Shown here piece by piece: positions 25,687 through 33,602 of a stretch of 64,000 nucleotides of DNA. A program made the position numbers and the translations under genes. The DNA lies in assembly GCA_016213675.1 (NCBI GenBank), contig JACQZW010000050.1, positions 30,216 through 94,215 on the forward strand. Reading direction: 5' to 3'. The notes under the pieces were generated by a model. That model saw only the letters and a list, made by a program, of their open reading frames with translations, was not told the origin of the DNA and searched no databases. This DNA comes from Acidobacteriota bacterium (GTDB lineage Bacteria; Acidobacteriota; Thermoanaerobaculia; Thermoanaerobaculales; Thermoanaerobaculaceae). Numbering within the stretch: position 1 is the first letter of the stretch; the number at the start of each line of letters is the position of its first letter.

Positions 25687-26124
25687 TTGAGCGAACGCCA
25701 CCGTCGCGTGGACCCCGGACCGACCCCGCCCCGCGTCCTGCTCGTCGACGACGAGGCGCTGTTCCGCGAGACCCTGGCCAAGGTGCTGCGGGCCCGCGGC
25801 CTCGAGGTGCGGACCGCCGGCTCCGGCGCCGGGGCGTTCGACGCGATCGAGGCCGAGCCCGCCGACGTGGTCGTGCTCGACCTCAAGATGCCCGGGCTCA
25901 ACGGCCTCGCGACCATGCACCGGCTGCGCGAGATCGCCCCGGGCGTCCCGGTCATCATCCTCACCGGCCACGGCACGGTGGACGCCGGCCTCACCGCGCT
26001 CGACGACCTCGCCTTCGACTTCCTCCTCAAGCCGGTGCCGCCCGACCGGCTCCTCGAGGTGATCCTCGCCGCGATCGCGTCCGGGCGGACGCCGGGGGGC
26101 GGGCGCACGAAGGGCGACCGATGA
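25687..26124 (+). CDS. Response regulator, receiver domain only (first of two)
   Basis: A protein of 145 residues. It has a full set of receiver residues: LLVDDEALF, phospho-Asp in VVVLDLKMPG, Thr in ILTGHG and Lys in LLKPVPPDRL. There is no output domain, only a short basic Gly/Arg tail. The TTG start follows GAGGAGGGAACG. Its stop overlaps the ATG of the cache-domain kinase (ATGA), so it is made together with that kinase. The pattern LAKVLRARG...LLKPxPxDxL is shared with the receivers at 27800 and 35902, which marks a small paralogous family. Confidence 0.9.
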   Translation: MSERHRRVDPGPTPPRVLLVDDEALFRETLAKVLRARGLEVRTAGSGAGAFDAIEAEPADVVVLDLKMPGLNGLATMHRLREIAPGVPVIILTGHGTVDAGLTALDDLAFDFLLKPVPPDRLLEVILAAIASGRTPGGGRTKGDR

Positions 26125-27803
26125 GCGCCGGAGGCGCAAACGGCTACCGCACGATGTTCCGCACCCTGGTGGTGCGCATCCTCGCCGTCTCGGTCCTGCC
26201 GCTGCTCGTCATCGCGAGCGCCAACTTCGTCCTCTTCCTCTCGCTCAACCGCTCCGTCGTCATCGACGGCCACCGCTCGCTGCTGCGCTACCACAGGGAG
26301 TCGATCGAGGCGTTCCTCGCGAGCATCACCGCGGAGGTCGCCACCCTGGCGCACCAGTACACCCTCGCCGAGCTCGAGGGGGGCGACCTCGAGCGCGTCT
26401 TCGAGGTGATCCAGCGCCAGGCCTCGGTGTACACCGACGTCGGCATCATCGGCAGCGACGGCGAGCACCTGAAGTACGTCGGCCCCTACAACCTCGCCGG
26501 CCGCAACTACCGCTCGACCGAGTGGTTCGCCCAGGTCGTCGAGAAGGGCGTGTATGTCTCCGACGTGTTCATGGGCTTCCGCGGCGTGCCCCACTTCGTC
26601 ATCGCGGTCAAGCGGCAGGAGGGCGACGGCTTCTGGATCCTGCGCGCGACGGTCAACACCGACTACTTCTCCAAGCTGGTCGACGCGGCGCGGCTGGGAC
26701 GGACCGGCGAGACGTTCATCGTCAACCGGCAGGGGCTGTACCAGACCAGGACCCACTTCGCCGGCAACCTCCTGGAGCCCTCGGGCTACCCGGACCTCGA
26801 GCCGCACGACGGCATCCGGGTGCGCCGCCTCGAGGTCGGCGGGAAGGGCTACTTCTACACCACCACCTGGCTCGCCGCGCCCCGCTGGCTGCTGATCTCG
26901 CGCCAGGAGGTGTCGGACGCCTACACCCCGCTGCGGCGGGCGATCGTGGTCGGGATCCTGATGTCGGCGGCCGGGGTCGTCGGCGCCGGGATCCTCGCCG
27001 TGGTGGTGGCGCGCTCGCAGGTCCGCCGCATCAAGCGGGCGGACCGCGAGAAGGAGGCGCTCACGGCGCGCCTGGTCGCCACCGGCAAGACCGCGGCGGT
27101 CGGCGAGATGTCGGCGGGCCTCGCGCACGAGATCAACAACCCGCTGGCGACCATCGACACCCTGCAGACCTGGATCCGCGACCTCGCCGGGACCGCGCCG
27201 ATCGCCGAGGACGACCGCGCCGAGATCCTCGACTCGGCGGGCAAGATCGGCGAGCAGGTCGAGCGCTGCAAGGCGATCACCCAGGGGCTCCTCAAGTTCG
27301 CCCGGCGGGTCGAGACGAGGCCGGCCGAGGTCCAGCTCAACGACGTGCTCCGCGAGCTCGCGACCATCCTGCGGGCGCGGGCCCGCGTCGAGGGCGTCGA
27401 GCTCGTCACCGAGCTCGCGCCGCTGCCGGCGATGCTCGCCTCGACCACCCACCTGCAGCAGGTGTTCGTCAACCTGGTCAACAACGCCGTCGACGCGGTG
27501 GCGGGCAAGCCCGACGGCCGCGTCGAGATCCGCTCCCGGCTCGAGGACGGGACGATCCGCGTCGACGTCATCGACAACGGCGCCGGCATCCCGCCAGAGA
27601 ACCTGTCGAGCATCTTCCTGCCGTTCTTCACCACCAAGCCGGTCGGCCAGGGCACCGGCCTGGGTCTGGCGATCTGCCACGGCCTGATCCAGGAGTTGGG
27701 CGGCGCGATCGGGGTGTCGAGCACGGTCGGCGAGGGCACGACGTTCACCGTGACGCTGCCGCCCATGCCGGCCGGCGCACAGCCCCAGGGAGGGACCCCG
27801 TGA
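26121..27803 (+). CDS. Cache-domain sensor histidine kinase
   Basis: A protein of 560 residues. A helix at about 14-37 and a second at about 273-298 flank an extracytoplasmic double-cache sensor (about 38-270) with the typical DVGIIGSDGEHLKYVGPYNL and NYRSTEWFAQVVEKGVYVSDV strands. HisKA has SAGLAHEINNPLATID with the phospho-His, and HATPase has DNGAGIPPEN and FFTTKPVGQGTGLGLA. Cache domains bind small extracellular ligands such as amino or carboxylic acids. The gene overlaps a receiver gene on each side (ATGA and GTGA), so one kinase is co-translated with two receivers. Confidence 0.93.
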   Translation: MSAGGANGYRTMFRTLVVRILAVSVLPLLVIASANFVLFLSLNRSVVIDGHRSLLRYHRESIEAFLASITAEVATLAHQYTLAELEGGDLERVFEVIQRQASVYTDVGIIGSDGEHLKYVGPYNLAGRNYRSTEWFAQVVEKGVYVSDVFMGFRGVPHFVIAVKRQEGDGFWILRATVNTDYFSKLVDAARLGRTGETFIVNRQGLYQTRTHFAGNLLEPSGYPDLEPHDGIRVRRLEVGGKGYFYTTTWLAAPRWLLISRQEVSDAYTPLRRAIVVGILMSAAGVVGAGILAVVVARSQVRRIKRADREKEALTARLVATGKTAAVGEMSAGLAHEINNPLATIDTLQTWIRDLAGTAPIAEDDRAEILDSAGKIGEQVERCKAITQGLLKFARRVETRPAEVQLNDVLRELATILRARARVEGVELVTELAPLPAMLASTTHLQQVFVNLVNNAVDAVAGKPDGRVEIRSRLEDGTIRVDVIDNGAGIPPENLSSIFLPFFTTKPVGQGTGLGLAICHGLIQELGGAIGVSSTVGEGTTFTVTLPPMPAGAQPQGGTP

Positions 27804-28240
27804 CCGGCTTCGCGGTCCTGCTCGTCGACGACGAGGTCGCGTTCACGGCGATCCTCGCCAAGGTGCTGCGCCGGCGGGGCATCGACGTCGAGGTCTACAA
27901 CCGCGGCGACGGGGTGCTCGACCGGGTGCGACGCGGCAGCGTCGACGTCGCCATCCTCGACGTCAAGATGCCCGGCACCAGCGGCCTCGAGCTGCTCGCC
28001 GAGATCAAGCGGCACGCGCCGGGCACCGAGGTGATCCTGATGACCGGCCACCTGTCGCTCGACGACGAGGCCGACGGGCTGGCGGCCGGGGCGTTCGCCT
28101 ACCTGCTCAAGCCGCACCCCATCGACGACCTGGTGGCGCGGGTCGAGGCGGCCGCCGCCTCCGCCCGGAGCCGCGAGTCGCGGGGCCAGGGTCCCGGTGC
28201 GGGCAGGCGTGACGCCGAGCCTCCGGAGGGCTCACACTAG
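27800..28240 (+). CDS. Response regulator, receiver domain only (second of two)
   Basis: A protein of 146 residues from a GTG that overlaps the kinase stop (GTGA). Receiver residues are intact: LLVDDEVAF, phospho-Asp in AILDVKMPG, Thr in LMTGHL and Lys in LLKPHPIDDL. A short Arg/Gly/Pro tail replaces any output domain. It is paralogous to the receiver at 25687. With no DNA-binding output in either receiver, the pathway may act through protein contacts, possibly with the PEP-synthase-like enzyme encoded 19 bp downstream (inference). Confidence 0.9.
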   Translation: MTGFAVLLVDDEVAFTAILAKVLRRRGIDVEVYNRGDGVLDRVRRGSVDVAILDVKMPGTSGLELLAEIKRHAPGTEVILMTGHLSLDDEADGLAAGAFAYLLKPHPIDDLVARVEAAAASARSRESRGQGPGAGRRDAEPPEGSH

Positions 28241-28259
28241 GGGGCGAGGACCTCAGGCC

Positions 28260-30896
28260 ATGGCGGACCCCACCGACAGCCGCGCCGCGTCGCCCCTCGG
28301 CACCATGGCGCAGCACGCGTGGCGCCACGTCGCGCTGTTCCTCGAGGTGATCGGGCTCCGCCACCCGGCCCCACCGCCCGCGGCGGACCACGTCGCCCGC
28401 TTCCGCCTCTACCACACCGAGTTCCGCACCCTCATCGCGGCCAACGACAGCTTCCTCAAGACCGTGAGCGAGCTCGAGCAGGCGCTGCACGCGCCCACCT
28501 TCTTCGACGCCTCGTTCGTCACCCGCCGGGCGGTGCGGGCCCTGGCCGACGTCCACCGCATGGTGGCCAGCCTCGAGGTGATCTCCGCCGGCCGGCACGG
28601 CGACCTGCGCGGCGCGATCGAGCGCATCGGCGCCGAGGTGTCCGCGGCGGCCGCCGGCCAGACGGCGGCGGGCGAGCGCCTCGTCCTCGACCTCGGCGAG
28701 GTGACGGCCACCGACGGCGACCTGGCCGGCGGCAAGATGGCCAACCTCGGCGAGCTCCGCAACGCCGTCGGCCTCGCCACCCCGGACGGCTTCGTGGCCA
28801 CGACCGAGGCGTACCAGCTCCTCCTACGCGAGGCGTCGACCCGCCTCGACGGCGGCGAGCCGGGCGCGGCCGACGACGCGCTGGCCGAGTTGCTCCGCAC
28901 CGGGGCGCTCCCGCCCGAGGTCGGCGAGGCGATTCTCGCCGCCTTCGACCGTCTGGCCGCCCGTCTCGGCCACGTGCCCCGTCTCGCCGTGCGCTCGTCG
29001 GCGCTCGGCGAGGACGGCCGCCGCTCGTTCGCCGGCCAGTTCCTCACCGTCCTCAACGTCGATCGCGCCGGCCTCCTCGCCGCGTATCGCGAGGTCGTGG
29101 CCAGCCTCCACTCGCGCGAGGCGGCCGCCTACCGCCGGCTGCACGGCATCGAGCCCGGCGCGGCTGCGATGGCCGTCGGGTTCGTCGAGATGGTCGACGG
29201 CGGGTGCGGCGGCATCGCGTACTCGGTCGATCCCGGCGCCCCCGCCGACGGCCGGGTGCGGATCGAGGCGGTGCGCGGCCTCGGGGTCACCCTGGCGGAC
29301 GGCGGCTCGGCCGCGGAGACCGTCCTCGTCGAGCGCGGCAGCGAGACGCCGCGCGTCGACCGGGTGCGCGCGCGGCAGACGCACCGCGCCGACTGCGACG
29401 CCGCCGGCGGCGTCCGCGAGGAGGCGGTGGACGAGGCGGCCGCGGCTCCGGTCTGCCTCGACGACGCCGACGCGGCGCGCCTGGCCCGCTGGGCGCAGGT
29501 GCTCGAGGCCCACTTCGGCGGCGCCCAGGACATCGAGTGGGCAAGGGGCCGCGACGGGCAGCTCGCGCTCCTCCAGTGCCGGCCGCTGCGGCTGCCCGGC
29601 ATCGCCGCGGCCCGCCACGCCCCGGCCGCCGGCGCCACCGTCCTGCTCGCCGGCGGCGAGGCGGCCTGCCCGGGGGTCGGCCGCGGCGTCGCGGTGCGCC
29701 TCGACGAGGACGACGACATCGAGTCGTTTCCCGACGGCGGCGTGCTGGTCGCGCGGCGCTCCTCGCCCCGCTTCGTCCGGCTCATGGCCCGGGCCGGGGC
29801 GATCGTCACCGACGCCGGCAGCGTCACCGGCCACATGGCCTCCCTCGCCCGCGAGTTCGGCGTCCCTACCCTCGTCGACACCCGCACCGCGACCCGCGAC
29901 GTCCCGGCCGGCGCCGAGGTCACGGTCGACGCCGGCGCCGGCCTCGTCTACCTCGGTCAGGTGCCCGGGCTCGAGCCCGCCCGGCCGCCGCGCGCGAGCG
30001 CGGAGGGCGATGACCACCCGCTGCGCGGCACCCACGCCCACGCGCTGCTCGGGCGCGTCGTCGACCTCCTCGCGCCGCTCAACCTCACCGACCCGCGGGC
30101 CCGCGACTTCGCGCCCGAGGCGTGCCGCACGCTCCATGACGTCGCCCGCTTCGTCCACGAGAAGTCGTACGAGGAGATGTTCCGGCTCGGCGAGGACCTC
30201 GGCGACGCCCGCGCCGCCGCCCACAAGCTCGACGTCTTCCTCCCCATCGACCTCTACGTCGTCGACCTCGGCGGCGGCGTCCGGGCGCCGGCGCACGGCG
30301 CGCGCCTCAAGCCGGGCCACGTCACCTCGACGCCGCTGGCGGCGTTCCTCCGCGGCACCCTCGACCGGCGGCTGCCGCGCTTCGGCCCCAAGCCGATCGA
30401 CGTCGGCGGCTTCCTCTCGGTGATGATGCGGCACGCTCTGACCAGCCCGGAGACCGACCAGACGTTCCGCGACCCCAGCTACGCGATCGTCTCCGACGCC
30501 TACCTCAACTTCACCGCCCGCGTCGGCTACCACTTCGCCGTCGTGGACTCGTACTGCGGGCCGAACCCCAACCGCAACTACATCGGCTTCCGCTTCAAGG
30601 GCGGCGCCGCCGACAAGACCCGCCGGCACCGCCGGGTGCGGGCGATCGCCGGGATCCTCCGCGAGCACGGCTTCTTCGTCGAGCTGACCGGCGACATGGT
30701 GCGGGCGCGGATGGGCAAGGCCCGCGAGGAGGACATCGTCGCCCGCCTCGAGATGCTCGGCCGCCTCATGCAGTTCTTCCGCCAGATGGACGTCGCGATG
30801 GTCTCGGACGAGTCCGTCGAGCGGTTCAAGGACGCCTTCCTGCGCGACGACTTCTCGGTCCTCGGCACCGGCGACCCGCCACCCGACAGCCTGTAG
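28260..30896 (+). CDS. PEP-synthase/PPDK-like phosphotransfer protein with a novel C-terminal domain
   Basis: A protein of 878 residues. After a helical N-terminal region (about 1-140) comes a PEP/pyruvate-dikinase ATP-grasp domain (about 145-475): GGKMANLGELRNAVGLATPDGF, LAVRSSALGEDGRRSFAGQF and DIEWARGRDGQLALLQCRPL. The swivelling phospho-His domain follows (about 490-590) with GSVTGHMASLAREFGVP, His525. The C-terminal TIM barrel of PEP synthase is absent. Instead there are about 280 residues I do not recognise (for example LNFTARVGYHFAVVDSYCGPNPNRNYIGFRFKGG). It could phosphorylate a protein or small molecule rather than make PEP. It is the last gene of the sigma-54 cluster. Confidence 0.82.
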   Translation: MADPTDSRAASPLGTMAQHAWRHVALFLEVIGLRHPAPPPAADHVARFRLYHTEFRTLIAANDSFLKTVSELEQALHAPTFFDASFVTRRAVRALADVHRMVASLEVISAGRHGDLRGAIERIGAEVSAAAAGQTAAGERLVLDLGEVTATDGDLAGGKMANLGELRNAVGLATPDGFVATTEAYQLLLREASTRLDGGEPGAADDALAELLRTGALPPEVGEAILAAFDRLAARLGHVPRLAVRSSALGEDGRRSFAGQFLTVLNVDRAGLLAAYREVVASLHSREAAAYRRLHGIEPGAAAMAVGFVEMVDGGCGGIAYSVDPGAPADGRVRIEAVRGLGVTLADGGSAAETVLVERGSETPRVDRVRARQTHRADCDAAGGVREEAVDEAAAAPVCLDDADAARLARWAQVLEAHFGGAQDIEWARGRDGQLALLQCRPLRLPGIAAARHAPAAGATVLLAGGEAACPGVGRGVAVRLDEDDDIESFPDGGVLVARRSSPRFVRLMARAGAIVTDAGSVTGHMASLAREFGVPTLVDTRTATRDVPAGAEVTVDAGAGLVYLGQVPGLEPARPPRASAEGDDHPLRGTHAHALLGRVVDLLAPLNLTDPRARDFAPEACRTLHDVARFVHEKSYEEMFRLGEDLGDARAAAHKLDVFLPIDLYVVDLGGGVRAPAHGARLKPGHVTSTPLAAFLRGTLDRRLPRFGPKPIDVGGFLSVMMRHALTSPETDQTFRDPSYAIVSDAYLNFTARVGYHFAVVDSYCGPNPNRNYIGFRFKGGAADKTRRHRRVRAIAGILREHGFFVELTGDMVRARMGKAREEDIVARLEMLGRLMQFFRQMDVAMVSDESVERFKDAFLRDDFSVLGTGDPPPDSL

Positions 30897-30904
30897 GCGA
30901 ACCG

Positions 30905-30935
30905 AGCCCCGGGGCGAGGCGATCGCCCCGGGGCT
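30905..30935. terminator. Perfect 13-bp hairpin between convergent genes
   Basis: The arms at 30905-30917 and 30923-30935 are perfect complements with a 5-base loop (GGCGA). It sits 8 bp after the stop of the PEP-synthase-like gene and 15 bp before the convergent gene's stop. A bidirectional terminator is likely, although no T-run is present. Confidence 0.6.
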
Positions 30936-30950
30936 GCGAGGATCAGTCGC

Positions 30951-33602
30951 CTACCACCAGTTCGCGGGGTCGTTCGTCACGTTGTCGATGAGCGAGACGA
31001 ACGCCCAGCTCCGTCCCTGGACGCCCTCGGCGGCGTCGTCGAGCGGGAGCACCGTGAGGCCGTAGGTCCCGTCCGGCACGTCGCCGACCTGCAGGCCGAG
31101 CAGGCGCTCGAGCCGGTCGAGGACGTTCTCCCAGGGATGCAGGACCAGCTCGCGCTGAGCGACCTGCTGCCCGGTCGCGTCGTACAGCGTGAGCCGGTGC
31201 GTGATCGAGTGCGCCGCGTCGCCGTTGTACAGGCCGAGGTTGGCTCGGAACAGCGCGGACAGCTCGATGCCGGCGAAGTGCTGCACCGGCCAGCCGTGCT
31301 CCGGGTAGATCGGCAGGACGTCGCCGTAGGTGCCGCCATCGGCCCGCGTCGTGTAGGTGCGGGCGTAGCCGGTCATCCACGAGCCGGTGCGCAGCTCGAG
31401 GGCGCCTCGGACGTTGAGGTCGCCCTGGCACGGACCGAGGAGCTGGGTGACGTCGGGGTAGATCGATCGCCACCACCAGGCCCGTGCCGGCGCACCGGCG
31501 GGAAGCGGCGGGACGCCGAGGAGGTAGCCGGAGACCTCGCCGCCACCCGCCGTCGCCCCGCCGCAACTCGAGGACCACGCGGGATGGAAATAGGCGAGCG
31601 CCTCGTCCATCGGCACTCCCACGTATTCGGGGTTCTCGCTGAAGATGTCGTAGAGCTGCGCGTAGAGGTCGGTCGTCCAGGCGCTGCCGTGCTCACCCGG
31701 AAGGTGCGCCACGGCGGGGATCGCCGACCGCGCCTCGCGCCCGCCCTGGAGGAACATGTGGGCGAAGGGGACGAAGGTGCCGTCGCCGGTCAGGTTGTCG
31801 ACCTGGGAGAAGAAGAGCACGGCCGGTCGGTCCGCGGTGACGGCGATCTGTGCTGGCCCTGACTCGCGATTCGCCTGGGGAAACAGGCCCTCGACGTTGA
31901 CGACGACGACCTTGTGCGGCTGCACCGTGACGGTCTGCTGATCCCCCGGGTGTGGCCAGGTGGTGTCGAGCTGGTATTCCGAGTATCCCCACGAGAGCGT
32001 GAGCTGCAGGGGCTCGTCGTGGTCGTTGACGATGCCGAGGTTGTGTCGGTAGCGCCCCGGCGTGCGGGGGTCGAGGATGAGCTGGGCGGGCCGGCCGACG
32101 TACGTCTCGAGGCCAGAGAGCGTGATGGCCTCGAGGTGGTTGGAGTAGCCGAGGCGCCCCGGGACGGCGACCACGCCCTGGCCCATGGTCCCGCCGGCGT
32201 CGCGCTCGGCGGGGTCCGAGGAGGGTGTAAACACGCGAGACGCGACCTGGAGCTGCTCGCCCCAGCGGTACGGGGAGTTGAGGACGAGGGCGTCGTGCTT
32301 CGCGCCGTCGCCGGTCGGGCCGCCGCCGGCCCAGGTGAGGGCGTCCGAGATGCGCACCGAGGCGTGCGGTGCGAGATCCAGCGTCCGCGGCGGTGCGGTC
32401 GGTGCGGTCACGCGGCGGATGCTGACCGTCGTGGCCGACGACGACGGGTTGTAAAGCCACACGTCCGAGGTCCAGTAGGTCTGGTTGTTCCCCGGCGTGT
32501 GCACGACGATCGGCAGCGTCTGCTCGTAGGTCGAAGGGAGGGTCTCGGGTAGACGCGCGAGCGTCCAAGGCATGGGGTCGTAGGGCCCGTTGGTTGCGTA
32601 GCGTCCATGCTCGGCGACGATCCCGAGGTCTTGGTCCAGCTCAAGGAACGTGAAACCTCGGGCCCCGCTCTGCTGGTAACGCACAAGAAAGAAGTGGTCC
32701 GTGCCGGGATCAAGAAAGAACGCCACCGGGTACTGGTTGTCCGCCATCGTCGAGGTTGGGAAGGGGCGTCGAGTCGCGCCTGCGACGTCGATGTGGCCGT
32801 CGACGATTGGCAGGAACAGCGTGCCGTTGGAGCCGACGAGCCCGGACTTCTGGGTCGCGAACCAGAACCCCTTGCTGGCACTGTCGAAGGTGAGGAGTCC
32901 CATCTTCGGGAGGGTCTCTTCCGGTGTGCCGGTGAGGTCGGCGACGAGCTCCGGCACGCCGGGGCCGAGGCCCAGCCGGCGCCGGAACATGGCGGGGTCG
33001 GACCAGGGATACGGTCCGGGGTAGCCCGGGAACAGCGGCTCGCCGCAGTCCGGTCGCACCTCGCCGTAGTTGTAGTAGCAGAGTGCGAAGCCGTGGACGC
33101 CTTCGGGAAGCCCGGTCGCGGACGCGTCCGCGGCCAGCACCGCGGGACCCTGAACGCCCCACCCACGGTCCTGCGGGTCGGCGAGCGGCGCGTACCGGCG
33201 AAGGACGCGCCCCGTCGCCGGGTCGAACTCGATGTACGCCGGCCACGACTCGAACAGGAGGCGATCCTCGAGATTCGTAAGGTAGGCGCCTTCTCCGGAG
33301 GCGCTTGGGATGATCATCCCGAAGGCATGGTAGTAGAACGAGGCGAAGCGTTCGTACGAGTGGCTTGTCGAGGTGAACCGCCAGAGGCCGGCGTGCGATG
33401 CCAGTGGTTCAGTCGATGGGCCGTCAATGTGCCGGAAGATCGTGTAGAGGGGCTGTCGCAGGGCCGACCAAGACGGCTGCTCGCCAACCGTGTCAGCAGC
33501 AAGCAGCATGACTGCCACGAAACCGAGTGCACACAGTAGGAGCAGAGAAGGCCGGCCGTGCGGTCGCCGGTCCGCACCCGGACTGTAGTGCTTCACGGAC
33601 AT
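30951..33602 (-). CDS. Large secreted protein of unknown function with repeated WxTxxWxxNP / RxNLGLxN modules
   Basis: A protein of 883 residues from an ATG that overlaps the upstream peptidase stop (ATGTCCGTGA); GAAGGG precedes it by 8 bases. A GTG 9 bases earlier is possible. The signal peptide is near 18-38 (LLLLCALGFVAVMLLAADT). Residues 40-360 may be a beta-propeller-like domain (YIEFDPATGRVLRRY, LLTFDSASKGFWF). Beta modules then carry YWTSDVWLYNPSSSATT, YRHNLGIVNDHDEP, AWTTDLYAQLYD and RANLGLYNGDAAHS. The C-terminus WAFVSLIDNVTNDP resembles the end of the secreted protein at 10555. Function is unknown; coupling to an M4 peptidase suggests joint export. Confidence 0.72.
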   Translation of the reverse strand: MSVKHYSPGADRRPHGRPSLLLLCALGFVAVMLLAADTVGEQPSWSALRQPLYTIFRHIDGPSTEPLASHAGLWRFTSTSHSYERFASFYYHAFGMIIPSASGEGAYLTNLEDRLLFESWPAYIEFDPATGRVLRRYAPLADPQDRGWGVQGPAVLAADASATGLPEGVHGFALCYYNYGEVRPDCGEPLFPGYPGPYPWSDPAMFRRRLGLGPGVPELVADLTGTPEETLPKMGLLTFDSASKGFWFATQKSGLVGSNGTLFLPIVDGHIDVAGATRRPFPTSTMADNQYPVAFFLDPGTDHFFLVRYQQSGARGFTFLELDQDLGIVAEHGRYATNGPYDPMPWTLARLPETLPSTYEQTLPIVVHTPGNNQTYWTSDVWLYNPSSSATTVSIRRVTAPTAPPRTLDLAPHASVRISDALTWAGGGPTGDGAKHDALVLNSPYRWGEQLQVASRVFTPSSDPAERDAGGTMGQGVVAVPGRLGYSNHLEAITLSGLETYVGRPAQLILDPRTPGRYRHNLGIVNDHDEPLQLTLSWGYSEYQLDTTWPHPGDQQTVTVQPHKVVVVNVEGLFPQANRESGPAQIAVTADRPAVLFFSQVDNLTGDGTFVPFAHMFLQGGREARSAIPAVAHLPGEHGSAWTTDLYAQLYDIFSENPEYVGVPMDEALAYFHPAWSSSCGGATAGGGEVSGYLLGVPPLPAGAPARAWWWRSIYPDVTQLLGPCQGDLNVRGALELRTGSWMTGYARTYTTRADGGTYGDVLPIYPEHGWPVQHFAGIELSALFRANLGLYNGDAAHSITHRLTLYDATGQQVAQRELVLHPWENVLDRLERLLGLQVGDVPDGTYGLTVLPLDDAAEGVQGRSWAFVSLIDNVTNDPANWW

